From positions 930,001 to 994,000 of the forward strand of contig NZ_CP046564.1 in NCBI RefSeq assembly GCF_009818105.1: DNA of 64,000 nucleotides, given 5' to 3'. The notes beneath the pieces are model-generated. The model was not told the DNA's origin, did not search any database, and was given only the letters and a program-made list of their open reading frames with translations. The stretch is from Bacillus sp. N1-1. GTDB taxonomy: Bacteria; Bacillota; Bacilli; Bacillales; Guptibacillaceae. Of this stretch, positions 7,384 through 16,080 are shown one piece after another. Position 1 is the stretch's first letter. Each line of letters begins with the position of its first letter. Both the position numbers and the translations under genes were made by a program.

Positions 7384-9384
7384 GTGAAACTAAAATCATT
7401 TATCGCAATGGGGTTATTTTTATTGTTTCTAGCGGGATGTTCGGATCAACCATCAGCGGTTGATGCGTTCGATACATACGTGAAGGACTGGAACAAGCAG
7501 GAGTTTAGCAGCATGTACGATCAATTATCTCCAACTGCACAAAAATCGATATCGAAAGACGAATTCGCCGAGCGGTATCAGTCTATTTATGATGATGTAG
7601 AAGTTGAAGATTTGAAAGTAAGCTTTGAAAAACCTGAAGAAGAACCTGAGCCAAATGAGGAGGGAGAAGTGACCTTCCCTTTTTCAGTGTCGATGCAAAC
7701 ACTAGCTGGCGAAGTCTCATTTGATCATGAAGCAACACTTGTCCTGACTGAAGGAGAAGAAGCCGACTCTTACGGCGTTAACTGGGATCCTTCGTTTATT
7801 TTTAAGGAATTAGAAGAAGGTGATGAGGTTGCGATTCGTTCTTCTGTTCCGGTTCGTGGTGAAATTACCGATCGGAACGGTGAAGCGTTAGCAGTTAATG
7901 GTACGGTTAAGCAAATTGGAGTTGTGCCACAAGCCATTGAATCCGATCAAGAAAAGATTGTGGCTGAGCTTAGTGACGCTTTGAAGGTGAGCGTAGAAGA
8001 TATTGAGAAAGAGCTTAATCAGGGTTGGGTGCAGTCTGATCCAACGCAGTTCGTTCCGCTAAAAAGCGTAATGGAATCAGAGGAAGAGCTTATTGCTGAG
8101 GCTGGTGAAATTACCGGCGTTCAGATTAACGATACGACTGAAAGGATTTATCCTTTTGGTGAGAGTGCTGCTCATTTAACGGGTTATATTCGACAAATGC
8201 AGAAAGAAGATCTCGAGAAGTATGCAGGAGAGGGCTATTCCAGCTATGAGAGCATTGGAAAAGCTGGCCTGGAGCAAGTGTATGAAGACGAGCTTCATGG
8301 TGTAACAGGCTGGTCGATTGAAGTGAAGGGAGCAGATCCTGAGAAAGTGATCGCTAGTAAGGAAAAGGTTGATGGTGAGAACATTCAGGTTACGATTGAT
8401 GGAGCTGTCCAACAGAAGTTGTTTGAGCAGCTTGGAAAAGATCCGGGAACCGCGGTGGCGCTTCATCCAACAACGGGTGAGACGCTTGCGTTAACAAGCT
8501 CACCTTCCTATAATCCAAATGATTTTACACTTGGGTTTGACGAAGGTGAGTATGCGAAGTTGGCTGATAATAAGGACCTCCCATTTTCAGCTAAGTTTAA
8601 TAAAACGTATTCACCTGGCTCAACGATTAAGCCGCTTACTGCTTCGATCGCACTTCGGGATGGTGATTTAGATCCGAATGCAGTTGAGAAAATTGATGAT
8701 TTAAGGTGGCAGCCAGACTCAAGCTGGGGTGGATATAAAGTTACGCGCGTGAAGCCGGCTGACCCGGAAGTAACGCTAGAAGAAGCGCTTATGCATTCGG
8801 ACAATATTTATTTTGCACGAAAAGCCCTGGATCTTGGCGCTGAAAAGTTCCAGAAAGGTTTGGAATCTTTTCAGATTGGTCAGGAAGTCGAGTTTCCTTT
8901 TCCAACTGAAAACTCATCGATCTCAAACGGTGGACTAGGTAATAATGACATTCTTTTAGCTGACTCTGCCTATGGACAGGGTGAGCTACAAATTTCCCCT
9001 TATCAGCTAGCCATGACATATACGACGTTTGCGAATGATGGCGTGATGCTGAAGCCAACGCTTCGAATGGGAGAAGAAAAGGCAGCTGAGGAGTTTGAAG
9101 TCATCTCACCTGAAATTGCCTCAATTGTGAGCGATGATCTTGGGAAGGTAGTTTCGGATCCTGAGGGTACCGCTTATGATCCAGTGGTAAAAGGCATTTC
9201 GCTCGCTGGTAAGACAGGAACGGCCGAGTTAAAGGCGGCGGGCGAAGAAGAAGGCCCTGAAAATGGACTTTTTGTCGCGTATAACACGGATGAGAAGGAC
9301 TTATTGATCGCGATGATGGTTGAAGGCGCCTCAAGTCACGATATTACAGGCAAAGTGAAAGAAGTTTTCGTGGAAATGCAGTGA
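7384..9384 (+). CDS. pbpC: Class B penicillin-binding protein (PBP3/PbpC, MecA-like)
   Basis: A 666-residue peptidoglycan transpeptidase lipoprotein acting at the outer face of the membrane. Residues 1-19 are a lipoprotein signal with LAGC at 16-19. Residues about 25-140 form an NTF2-like MecA-N domain. Next come a PBP dimerisation domain (about 145-310) and the transpeptidase domain. The active-site motifs are all present: S413-TIK, S472-DN and K610-TG. Length and order match B. subtilis PBP3. The start is GTG with a purine-rich AGAGGGG site. MecA_N-type PBPs often have low beta-lactam affinity, but resistance cannot be predicted from this sequence. It is followed by a periodic repeat array and a terminator. 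Confidence 0.93.
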   Translation: MKLKSFIAMGLFLLFLAGCSDQPSAVDAFDTYVKDWNKQEFSSMYDQLSPTAQKSISKDEFAERYQSIYDDVEVEDLKVSFEKPEEEPEPNEEGEVTFPFSVSMQTLAGEVSFDHEATLVLTEGEEADSYGVNWDPSFIFKELEEGDEVAIRSSVPVRGEITDRNGEALAVNGTVKQIGVVPQAIESDQEKIVAELSDALKVSVEDIEKELNQGWVQSDPTQFVPLKSVMESEEELIAEAGEITGVQINDTTERIYPFGESAAHLTGYIRQMQKEDLEKYAGEGYSSYESIGKAGLEQVYEDELHGVTGWSIEVKGADPEKVIASKEKVDGENIQVTIDGAVQQKLFEQLGKDPGTAVALHPTTGETLALTSSPSYNPNDFTLGFDEGEYAKLADNKDLPFSAKFNKTYSPGSTIKPLTASIALRDGDLDPNAVEKIDDLRWQPDSSWGGYKVTRVKPADPEVTLEEALMHSDNIYFARKALDLGAEKFQKGLESFQIGQEVEFPFPTENSSISNGGLGNNDILLADSAYGQGELQISPYQLAMTYTTFANDGVMLKPTLRMGEEKAAEEFEVISPEIASIVSDDLGKVVSDPEGTAYDPVVKGISLAGKTGTAELKAAGEEEGPENGLFVAYNTDEKDLLIAMMVEGASSHDITGKVKEVFVEMQ

Positions 9385-9430
9385 TTTCTTTGGTTGCTGT
9401 GGTGGCGGGAGGATAGCTATTCGCTGTTTA

Positions 9431-9520
9431 TTAGCCAAATTTCGGATAAATTGGCCAAAATGCGGTTTTATTGTCCAAAATTCAGCTATATTGTCCAAAA
9501 CCAGATTTTATTGGCTAAAC
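9431..9520. repeat. Periodic array 2: five TTGKCCAAAA motifs every 20 bases
   Basis: TTAGCCAAAT, TTGGCCAAAA, TTGTCCAAAA (twice) and TTGGCTAAAC start at 9431, 9451, 9471, 9491 and 9511, an exact 20-base period. Each is preceded by TWTA or TAAA. The array ends six bases before a strong terminator. Its motif set is shared with array 3 at 58570, while its architecture is also shared with array 1. Confidence 0.9.
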
Positions 9521-9525
9521 ATACA

Positions 9526-9564
9526 AAAGCCCTCGATTCTTAAGTAGAATCGAGGGCTTTTTCT
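9526..9564 (+). terminator. Strong intrinsic terminator after pbpC
   Basis: AAAGCCCTCGATTCT and AGAATCGAGGGCTTTTT form a 15-base-pair stem with a five-base loop. The A and T tracts on both sides could allow bidirectional use. Confidence 0.9.
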
Positions 9565-9655
9565 GGAAAAGTAAGGAACTAAAGAGGGATTTTCGACTCT
9601 CCTATGGAAAGTAGTAAGAATAAGCTAGATTTGATCGAAAGGAGGATGTCGAACG

Positions 9656-10180
9656 ATGCCACATCATGATCTTTGTATGATTGATCGTAAAAAAGGCTTC
9701 ACGCCTGAGATTGGTAGGTTAGTGTCGATGATGGATTATGCCAGATACACAACAGAAGAGGCAATCAGAGGTTTAACAATCGAGCAGCTGGATATTCAAT
9801 TAGACGCTAAGAGCAATTCCATTGGAATGCTTCTTTATCATATGTCTTCGATCGAAAGAGCATTTCAAATCATGACGTTCGAAGAGCGGGAATTAAATGA
9901 CGCAGAGTGGGATGAACTTGGGACGGGCATTGAGCTTGGAGACAAAGCGAGAGCAGTCATTCAGGGGCGCGACCTTGATTATTATTGGAGTGAGCTTAGT
10001 CTTGTTCGTGCTAAAACGCTTGATGATTTAAGAGAAAAAGACGATACCTGGCTAGAAAAAGTAACGCCATTTGGCTGGGATGAAAAGGCGAATCACTATT
10101 TCAAATGGTTCCATGTGATGGAGGATGAAATTAGCCATCGAGGCCAGATCCTCATGATAAAAAGAAGACTAACGACTTAA
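9656..10180 (+). CDS. DinB/YfiT-like four-helix protein
   Basis: A 174-residue DinB-superfamily protein. These are four-helix bundles with a metal site of three histidines, here H62 (LLYHMSS), H153 (WFHVMED) and H161 (ISHRGQ). Members include thiol-dependent S-transferases and DNA-damage-induced proteins of unknown activity, so no reaction is assigned. The start follows AAAGGAGG with good spacing. A second, GNAT gene follows 81 bases later without an evident terminator, so the two may be co-transcribed. Confidence 0.85.
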   Translation: MPHHDLCMIDRKKGFTPEIGRLVSMMDYARYTTEEAIRGLTIEQLDIQLDAKSNSIGMLLYHMSSIERAFQIMTFEERELNDAEWDELGTGIELGDKARAVIQGRDLDYYWSELSLVRAKTLDDLREKDDTWLEKVTPFGWDEKANHYFKWFHVMEDEISHRGQILMIKRRLTT

Positions 10181-10261
10181 AGGGAAAACAAGTTGCATAA
10201 CAGAAAACGAATGACAATACGAGACAAAGTCTTAAGGTGAAAAAAAGAGGAGAATAGGAAC

Positions 10262-10819
10262 ATGTTTACATATCAACTTAACGAGGATCTTTATTTAAGA
10301 ATGTACACAATTGATGATGCAGAAGCGCTTTATCACTTGATCGATGGTTCAAGAGATCACTTAAAAAAGTGGCTCGCATGGGTCGATTACAATACAGATG
10401 TTGAGGCGTCCCGTGATTTTATCCAAAGTACGTTAAAAGGCGTTAGTGAAACAGGTGGGTATCCGAAAACGCTCGGTATGTTTTATAAAGGGGAGCTTGC
10501 GGGAACAGTTGGGTTTAATGAAGTGAATCAAACCCATCAATACGCTACGATTGGCTATTGGCTAAGTGAGAAATTCCAACGAAAGGGTATTGTGACTGAA
10601 GCGTGCCGAGGGATCATTCATTTAGGGTTTAATGAAATGGGATTAAATCGAATTGAGATACGTGCGGCATCTGAAAATAAAAAAAGCCGTGCCATCCCTG
10701 AACGACTTGGGTTTACGAAAGAAGGCGTGCTCAGACAGGTGGAGATTGTAAACGGGGAATTCTATGATCATGTTGTCTATAGTATGCTGGCGAGTGAGTG
10801 GTTGAAAAAGGATATCTAG
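10262..10819 (+). CDS. GNAT N-acetyltransferase, RimJ/RimL (YdaF) type
   Basis: A 185-residue acetyl-CoA-dependent N-acetyltransferase. The N-terminal LRMYTIDDAEALYHLID, the acceptor loop ATIGYWLSEKFQRKGI and the C-terminal NKKSRAIPERLGF are typical of the RimJ/RimL and YdaF branch. The acetyl-CoA-binding turn is QRKGIV. The start has AAAGAGGAG about eight bases upstream. The substrate is unknown; ribosomal-protein N-termini, polyamines or antibiotics are all used by relatives. Transcription ends in a hairpin shared with the convergent small gene. Confidence 0.88.
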   Translation: MFTYQLNEDLYLRMYTIDDAEALYHLIDGSRDHLKKWLAWVDYNTDVEASRDFIQSTLKGVSETGGYPKTLGMFYKGELAGTVGFNEVNQTHQYATIGYWLSEKFQRKGIVTEACRGIIHLGFNEMGLNRIEIRAASENKKSRAIPERLGFTKEGVLRQVEIVNGEFYDHVVYSMLASEWLKKDI

Positions 10820-10827
10820 CTATACAA

Positions 10828-10862
10828 AAAAACATCTCCGGCAGTATCCTCTGGAGATGTTA
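10828..10862. terminator. Bidirectional terminator between convergent genes
   Basis: AACATCTCC and GGAGATGTT form a nine-base-pair stem preceded by an A run. It lies between the GNAT gene and the 3' end of the FbpA-like gene on the opposite strand. Confidence 0.7.
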
Positions 10863-11015
10863 TGGTAGCTCGATCATATGAACGAGTCGTTCTAATTCTT
10901 CCATTGTGCATTCATAAAGCTGTTTGTCCTTTAATTTATATACACCGCGATCGAGTAAACGTTGAATGAATGACTGTTTTTGTTGGGGATCATGTTGCTT
11001 CATTAAATGTGACAC
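10860..11015 (-). CDS. Small Fur-regulated-basic-protein-like (FbpA) peptide
   Basis: A 51-residue reading frame starting at GTG, with a perfect AGGAGG eight bases upstream on the minus strand. The product (SFIQRLLDRGVYKLKDKQ, then LYECTMEELERLV) matches the pattern of the FbpA family of small basic proteins, whose signature is a GVYK segment followed by LYELTLxELE. In B. subtilis FbpA acts in the iron-sparing response with the FsrA small RNA. No convincing Fur box was seen upstream, so iron control here is only a family expectation. Assignment rests on motif recall and on the strong ribosome site. Confidence 0.7.
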   Translation of the reverse strand: MSHLMKQHDPQQKQSFIQRLLDRGVYKLKDKQLYECTMEELERLVHMIELP

Positions 11016-11157
11016 GTTTCATTCCTCCTGTTAAGTATATCCAGGTAATATGTTCCACTGTATGGTCCAGTTCAAACCTCTAAATCGCACATTTCTTAAA
11101 AGGAATTAAGCGCTTTCGTAGCGAATGCATGATGATAATACGCTAGGAGGGATATAG

Positions 11158-11901
11158 ATGGAAAAATACGCTGTTAAACAAGGTGCAGAACCATTTTATT
11201 TTGAAGGAAACAAAATAGGCGTTTTAGTTCTACACGGTTTTACTGGTTCAACGCAAAGCATGCGTTATCTAGGAGAGCAAATGGCTTCGGAAGGATATAC
11301 GGTGTGCGGCCCAAGGTTAAAAGGCCACGGTACGCACTATGAAGAGATGGAACAGAGTACATATGAAGAGTGGATTCAGTCCGTTGAAGAAGGCTACCAA
11401 TGGTTGAACGAACGTTGTGATTCCCTTTTCATCACCGGGCTATCGATGGGCGGTACACTAACGCTTTATTTAGCTGAAAAATACAATGAAGTAAAAGGCA
11501 TTATGCCGATTAATGCCGCAATTGACTTGCCTGATCTAGAACAAATGAGAGGGAAAACAGAGCCGCGCTTCCTTGATGCGATTGGTTCGGATATTAAAGC
11601 GGAAGGCGTTGACGAGCTGGCTTATGAGAAAACGCCAACGAAGTCGATTCAAGAGATTTTGAAGTTAGTAGAGGTTACGCGAAAGGATCTATCGAACATT
11701 ACGATGCCAGCGTTAATCTTTAAATCAATTGAGGATCATGTCGTTCCTCCTCAAAATTCAATGATCATCTACGAGGAAATTGCTTCTGTGAAGAAAGAAG
11801 TAGTCGAATTGAAAGATAGCTATCACGTGGCAACGCTTGATCATGATAAAGAATTAATTGCAGAAAAATGTAAGGCATTTATAAAAGGACTCGTAGCTTA
11901 G
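11158..11901 (+). CDS. Carboxylesterase (alpha/beta hydrolase, Est30/YvaK type)
   Basis: A 247-residue cytoplasmic alpha/beta hydrolase close in length and motifs to B. subtilis YvaK and Geobacillus Est30. The oxyanion-hole segment is VLVLHGFTG. The nucleophile S96 lies in GLSMG, the catalytic Asp in SIEDHVVPP and the catalytic His in DSYHVATLDHD. Family members hydrolyse short- to medium-chain esters and monoacylglycerols. The start has GGAGGGATATAG upstream. A GNAT gene follows after 11 bases with its own AGGAGG site, which indicates an operon. Confidence 0.92.
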   Translation: MEKYAVKQGAEPFYFEGNKIGVLVLHGFTGSTQSMRYLGEQMASEGYTVCGPRLKGHGTHYEEMEQSTYEEWIQSVEEGYQWLNERCDSLFITGLSMGGTLTLYLAEKYNEVKGIMPINAAIDLPDLEQMRGKTEPRFLDAIGSDIKAEGVDELAYEKTPTKSIQEILKLVEVTRKDLSNITMPALIFKSIEDHVVPPQNSMIIYEEIASVKKEVVELKDSYHVATLDHDKELIAEKCKAFIKGLVA

Positions 11902-11912
11902 GAGGTTTTAAC

Positions 11913-12410
11913 ATGGAAGTAAGACAGCTAACAGCAAATGATGCAGAAGCTTATTGGGAGCTTCGATTAGAAGCATTAAAGAAAAATCCTGAAGCGTTCG
12001 CGTCAAGTTACGAAGAGGCGATCTTAAAGGATGACCCGATTAAAAGCACAGCGAGAAACATGGAATCTGGCACTACTTTTGGCGCTTTTGATAACGAGAC
12101 GTTAATTGGTGTGATTACATTTGTCAGAGGGTCTGGGATCAAGGTTCGGCACAAAGCCGATTTATTTGCTGTCTACGTTACACCGGAATATCGTGGCAAA
12201 GGGGCAGGCAGAGCGCTTCTATCTCGCGTAATGGAGTATGCAAAGAACCAGGATGCGCTTCTTAAATTAAGTGTATCTGTCGTATCAACGAATGAACGAG
12301 CAAAGCACCTGTACAAGAGCTATGGTTTTAAAACCGTTTATATTGAAGAGAAGGCTCTCTATGTGCAGGGGCAGTTTCTGAACGAAGAGCATATGGTTCA
12401 ATATTTCTAA
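11913..12410 (+). CDS. GNAT N-acetyltransferase
   Basis: A 165-residue GNAT protein. The acetyl-CoA pyrophosphate loop is EYRGKGAGRALL, with the preceding beta-strand LFAVYVTPEYR, and NERAKHLYKSYGF closes the fold. The acceptor is unknown. It starts 11 bases after the esterase stop with AGGAGG in the gap, so it is translated from the same message. A terminator follows directly. Confidence 0.88.
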   Translation: MEVRQLTANDAEAYWELRLEALKKNPEAFASSYEEAILKDDPIKSTARNMESGTTFGAFDNETLIGVITFVRGSGIKVRHKADLFAVYVTPEYRGKGAGRALLSRVMEYAKNQDALLKLSVSVVSTNERAKHLYKSYGFKTVYIEEKALYVQGQFLNEEHMVQYF

Positions 12411-12412
12411 TC

Positions 12413-12447
12413 AAAAGCAGACGTCTACGAGGCGTCTGCTTTTTGAT
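12413..12447 (+). terminator. Intrinsic terminator after GNAT
   Basis: AAAAGCAGACG and GCGTCTGCTTTTT pair in a strong stem with a T tract. It may also serve the convergent pseudogene at 12463. Confidence 0.85.
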
Positions 12448-12462
12448 TGATCAATCCAGTAG

Positions 12463-12779
12463 TTAACGAGTTGAGAAAGTATCGTTATAAAGGGCCACGC
12501 TGTAAGGATAAAGTTCTGCTGTTATAATCCCTTCTCGTACGGCAGGATCACTGTTCATTAGTGCTTCTGCCTCATCTTCTGATGGGACTTGAATCACAAC
12601 AATTCCGAAAGCAGTAGGGTCATTGTTTTAGGTACGTCCTGCCATAATGAGGTATCATTTTTCAACAAGAGTTGAAGGGCGTGAAAGTGCTCTGAGATAA
12701 TGTTATTTTCTTTGTCGGTCCAGTTGCTTTCTTCAAGTAGTTCAGGAATTAATGTGAGCTTGTATAGAAATTGTTTCAT
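12463..12779 (-). pseudogene. YciI-like protein, frameshifted and interrupted
   Basis: The minus strand encodes MKQFLYKLTLIPELL from an ATG with a good GGAGG site. The frame then breaks near 12640, running into a short out-of-frame tail. The homologous continuation (MAGRT, stop, NNDPTAFGIVVIQV and on to LYPYSVALYNDTF) is found in another frame and is itself interrupted by TAA. Together the pieces give a complete YciI/DGPF-like small protein of about 105 residues. Two independent lesions make sequencing error an unlikely full explanation. The usual role of the family is unclear. Confidence 0.75.
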
Positions 12780-12850
12780 AAGAAAAAACCTCCATTTGTT
12801 CTTCCTATTTCTCTTTTGAATGAGCAAACTCCTTCCTAATTAACTTAAGT

Positions 12851-12888
12851 AAAAAGCCGCTGTTGTCATTTTGGCACAGCGGCTTTTT
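12851..12888. terminator. Strong hairpin with A and T tracts
   Basis: AAAAAGCCGCTGT pairs with CACAGCGGCTTTTT. It lies between divergent genes, upstream of both starts, so it terminates no visible gene. It may insulate the symporter promoter or be a relic. Confidence 0.7.
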
Positions 12889-12933
12889 GATGCTTCGGTA
12901 ACGGAATAAAGCAAAAAAGTGCACAACTTTCTG

Positions 12934-12975
12934 TTTTTTTTACCGTTGAAACGCTTACAGACCGCAGTATAGAAT
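12934..12975 (+). promoter_or_regulatory. Putative symporter promoter with shared T7-ACC-TTGAA motif
   Basis: A run of T followed by TACCGTTGAAAC occurs here. A nearly identical string (T run, ACCATTGAAC) occurs upstream of the alpha-galactosidase at 15981. TTGAAA at 12946 could be a -35, with TATAGA or TAGAAT 16-18 bases later. The shared segment is a candidate binding site for the AraC regulator encoded between the two genes. GAAACGCTTACA resembles a cre site but is one base short of the consensus. Confidence 0.45.
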
Positions 12976-13048
12976 AAAACACAGACATTAAAACGCATAC
13001 ATAGCGGTATGGATTACTTTGATTCCGCTTACAAAAGGAGAGGCACCA

Positions 13049-14638
13049 ATGAGTTTCTTTACAGTCGGTTCATTTCTATTTTTTACAGGTATGGTTGCTG
13101 TCATCTCATACCTCGTTACTCGAAAAGAAGATTTAGCAACACAGGACGGTTATTTTCTAGGAGGAAGAAGTCTCGGTGCTTGGGTTATTGCTGGATCGTT
13201 GATGCTGACGAATCTATCAACCGAGCAATTAATAGGTTTGAATGCACAGGGATATTCAGACACGATCGCCGTTATGGGCTGGGAAGTCGGTTCTGCCATT
13301 TCCCTGGTGATTGTCGCTTTCTTCTTATTGCCTCGTTATCTTAAAGGTGGTATCACCACGATTCCAGATTTTCTAGAGGAGCGATATGATTTTGGAACGA
13401 AGCAAATTGTGACGATTCTCTTTCTCTTTGGCTACGTTTTTAACTTGCTTCCTCCTATTCTTTATTCTGGGGCCGTTGCATTAAACGGGCTATTTAATAT
13501 TCCAGAGACGTTAGGACTTAGTCGGATGGCTAGTCTATATGTAACCGTTTTTGCGATCGGAATTATCGGCGCAATTTACGCGATCTTCGGCGGGCTAAAA
13601 GCCGTCGCTGTATCGGATACGATCAACGGAATTGGTCTACTAATTGGTGGTTTAATGATTCCAATTATCGGACTATATGTTCTTGGTGACGGCTCGGTTT
13701 TTGGTGGGTTTAACACGATTGTGGAAAATTCTCCAGAAAAACTAAATTCAGTCGGAGATGAGAACAGTCCCGTTCCATTCGGGACGATGTTTACAGGGAT
13801 GCTTCTAGTAAACTTGTTTTATTGGGGGACTGCTCAGCACATTATGCAACGTGCGATTGCAGCGAAGAACTTGAAGGAAGGGCAGAAGGGCGTTTTGATT
13901 GCAGCGTTCTTGAAGCTACTAGGACCTGTTTTTCTTATTTTACCCGGAATTATTGCCTTCAATATGTTTGGACCAGGTCTTGAGCCAACTGATGCCTATC
14001 CGATGTTAGTAAATGAAGTGTTACCAAAACCGCTAGTTGGATTTTTTGCGGCAGTGCTATTTGGTGCGATTCTATCATCCTTTAACTCTGCACTAAATTC
14101 ATCCGTTACGCTAATTGCGCTTAACATTTACAAGCCGTACTTTAATCCTAAAGCGCCAGACAATGTGGTTGTGCGAAAAGGGAAATTTGTGGGGATAATT
14201 CTCGCAATCTTTGCGATGTGTATCGCTCCGTTGATTGATAAAGTTCCTCAAGGATTCTTTCAATATTTACAAATTGTGAACGGTTTCTATAACGTACCAA
14301 TCTTTACAATTCTAATCGTTGGTTATTTAACGAAACGTGTTCCATCGATTGCAGCTAAAGTATCTCTGTTTGTGTTTATTTCGGTTTATGCAACGACTCA
14401 GCTCGTGTGGGATACGGGTATTCATTTCTTGCATATCCTTGGAATTTTGTTTGTCGCTTGTACGATTCTGATGCTTGTCATCGGAAAAATTGCACCGCGC
14501 GATAAAGATTTTGTTCTTGAAGAAAATGCACAAGTCGATATGTCACCGTGGAAGCTTCTTTATCCGGTAGGCATTGCAGCAACCGTAGCAATGATTGTGA
14601 TTTATACGTTGCTTTCTCCGATTGGCATCATTTCGTAA
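13049..14638 (+). CDS. Sodium:solute symporter (SSS family), probable galactoside/sugar carrier
   Basis: A 529-residue membrane transporter with about 14 hydrophobic segments. The family signature GGRSLGAWVIAGSLM lies near residue 40, and LTNLSTEQLIGLNAQGY is typical of the SGLT branch of sodium-sugar symporters. The ATG at 13049 is chosen because AAAGGAGAGG lies ten bases upstream; longer in-frame starts lack a site. Its neighbours are an AraC regulator, an alpha-galactosidase and galactose kinase, so galactose or an alpha-galactoside such as melibiose or raffinose is the inferred substrate. Its promoter region shares a motif with that of the alpha-galactosidase. Confidence 0.88.
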   Translation: MSFFTVGSFLFFTGMVAVISYLVTRKEDLATQDGYFLGGRSLGAWVIAGSLMLTNLSTEQLIGLNAQGYSDTIAVMGWEVGSAISLVIVAFFLLPRYLKGGITTIPDFLEERYDFGTKQIVTILFLFGYVFNLLPPILYSGAVALNGLFNIPETLGLSRMASLYVTVFAIGIIGAIYAIFGGLKAVAVSDTINGIGLLIGGLMIPIIGLYVLGDGSVFGGFNTIVENSPEKLNSVGDENSPVPFGTMFTGMLLVNLFYWGTAQHIMQRAIAAKNLKEGQKGVLIAAFLKLLGPVFLILPGIIAFNMFGPGLEPTDAYPMLVNEVLPKPLVGFFAAVLFGAILSSFNSALNSSVTLIALNIYKPYFNPKAPDNVVVRKGKFVGIILAIFAMCIAPLIDKVPQGFFQYLQIVNGFYNVPIFTILIVGYLTKRVPSIAAKVSLFVFISVYATTQLVWDTGIHFLHILGILFVACTILMLVIGKIAPRDKDFVLEENAQVDMSPWKLLYPVGIAATVAMIVIYTLLSPIGIIS

Positions 14639-14703
14639 TGTTCCATTGGATTTCCATTTGATATAATAGGAACAATGTCAAATGGAATGAAGGATGATGT
14701 GGG

Positions 14704-14955
14704 ATGAGTAAGGCAAATGAGCCAATCGAATCGCTATATCATAGCGTTTACGAATCATTAGAGAAACTGCACAAAGAAGTAAACGAGCAGGAAATGAAGC
14801 TGGATCTTGTGGACCCGGCTGATATAGAGAAGCTTGAACGTACGCAGTTCGCACTGCAGCTATCAAAAGATGTGCTAGAGAATTTTGTAGCTTCAGGAAA
14901 AAGTATGACCATTAATTATGATAAACGATCGATTACAATTGAAGTTTCAAAGTAG
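14704..14955 (+). CDS. Hypothetical 83-residue protein
   Basis: I do not recognise this family. The product is a small acidic helical protein (EPIESLYHSVYESLEKLHKE) with no signal or membrane segment. It ends in a short predicted strand region (SMTINYDKRSITIEVSK). The start follows AAGGATGATGTGGG, a weak site. A TATAATAGG motif about 40 bases upstream may be its own promoter. It ends at a terminator shared with the convergent AraC gene. Confidence 0.65.
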   Translation: MSKANEPIESLYHSVYESLEKLHKEVNEQEMKLDLVDPADIEKLERTQFALQLSKDVLENFVASGKSMTINYDKRSITIEVSK

Positions 14956-14957
14956 AA

Positions 14958-14984
14958 GGGACCGCTTATGCGGTCCTTTTCGAT
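14958..14984. terminator. Bidirectional terminator
   Basis: AAGGGACCGC and GCGGTCCTTTT form a seven-base-pair GC-rich stem with a four-base loop between convergent genes. Confidence 0.85.
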
Positions 14985-15850
14985 TACTTCTGGAGCAACA
15001 AGGTTGTTCGATACTTTCCAGGTGAGGTGCCTGTCACCTTTTTAAACACTTTATTAAAGTAGTTAGCGTTTTTATACCCAATAAGAAGTGCAATATCCTC
15101 TGATGAATATTTGGTGTTCACTAGAAGTTCTTTTGCTTTTTTAATCCGAATGTCCGTTAAGTACTGAATCGGCGTTTGGTTCGTATATTCTTTGAATTGT
15201 CTCGTAAAATGATAACGCGACATACCAGAAGAAGCGGCCATTTCATCTGGTCCAATTTCTTCGCTGTAATGATTCATCGCATACATCGACGCTTCAACAA
15301 TTGCCTCTGGCCATTCGGAAAGTCGCTTTTCAAGATTCGAACAATACGTATAGAGCATCATTGTAAATTGATAAGCATAACCAGATGCTTGATGCGCGTT
15401 GGAAATTTGACGGTTTGAGGCCATGTTTAACAGGCTCAATAAGTATAAGACCGGATCGGAGTCAGGTTGGAAATGAATGATGTGTCCAATGTCTTTTTGG
15501 ATGTCCTCCCAATATTTTTTGACAACATCTCCGTATAGCGTTAAGTAAATAAATTCCCAGCGGTCGCTGTCTTCAGGTAGATAATACCGATAGTTGCCGG
15601 GAATGTTGACGATAAATCCCTGCCCGGGCGTTAGCTCATGAAGTTCGCCCTCAATATCGATACATCCCTTTCCAGAGATCGTGTATTGAAAAATGAATTT
15701 TCCTGTATCCAGCCGATTTTTTCCATCCCAGTCATAGAGCGTCGTGGTTTGCTCATCCCACCCCAGTGACCAGATTTGAGCAAGGTTTTGGAGCATCGGA
15801 TCTGAGAAACGATACCCGTAAGACCCATATTGCGATGGCTTTTCTTCCAT
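14984..15850 (-). CDS. AraC-family regulator of the galactoside locus
   Basis: A 288-residue transcription regulator. The N-terminal half is an AraC-binding cupin (GKFIFQYTISGKGCIDI, then LTPGQGFIVNIPG) that senses a sugar. The C-terminal half carries two helix-turn-helix units, ending in DIALLIGYKNANYFNKVFKK and TGTSPGKYR. The start has AAGGAGAA upstream. It is divergent from the GH36 gene and lies between that gene and the symporter, like MsmR and RafR regulators of raffinose operons. I infer that it activates both flanking units through the shared motif seen at 12934 and 15981. Confidence 0.9.
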   Translation of the reverse strand: MEEKPSQYGSYGYRFSDPMLQNLAQIWSLGWDEQTTTLYDWDGKNRLDTGKFIFQYTISGKGCIDIEGELHELTPGQGFIVNIPGNYRYYLPEDSDRWEFIYLTLYGDVVKKYWEDIQKDIGHIIHFQPDSDPVLYLLSLLNMASNRQISNAHQASGYAYQFTMMLYTYCSNLEKRLSEWPEAIVEASMYAMNHYSEEIGPDEMAASSGMSRYHFTRQFKEYTNQTPIQYLTDIRIKKAKELLVNTKYSSEDIALLIGYKNANYFNKVFKKVTGTSPGKYRTTLLLQK

Positions 15851-15980
15851 AATAATTCTCCTTAATAAGCAAAATAGTACTGTTTAATAGAGTAGATAGG
15901 TTAGATGAATTACTTTCTAAATAGCATTTTATCTTATCCAATGAAAGAAGTCTAAGCAATAAAAGGCATAAGTCTTTATT

Positions 15981-16024
15981 TTTTTTACCATTGAACAGTG
16001 ACGTGGATTTTTTTAAACTAGATA
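15981..16024 (+). promoter_or_regulatory. Putative alpha-galactosidase promoter with shared motif
   Basis: A T run followed by ACCATTGAACAG repeats the motif found before the symporter gene. TTGAAC at 15991 could be a -35, with the weaker TAAACT 17 bases later. A weak -10 fits a promoter that needs an activator such as the divergent AraC protein. Confidence 0.45.
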
Positions 16025-16080
16025 CGGGAACGAGAACGGAGAAATGGAAACGTTTTCGAATAGGACGTGGAGGGAAACAG

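Noticed and set aside
12949..12962. cre site before the galactoside symporter
   Set aside because: GAAACGCTTACA lacks one base in the spacer of the consensus, unlike the two perfect cre sites in the fructan promoters.
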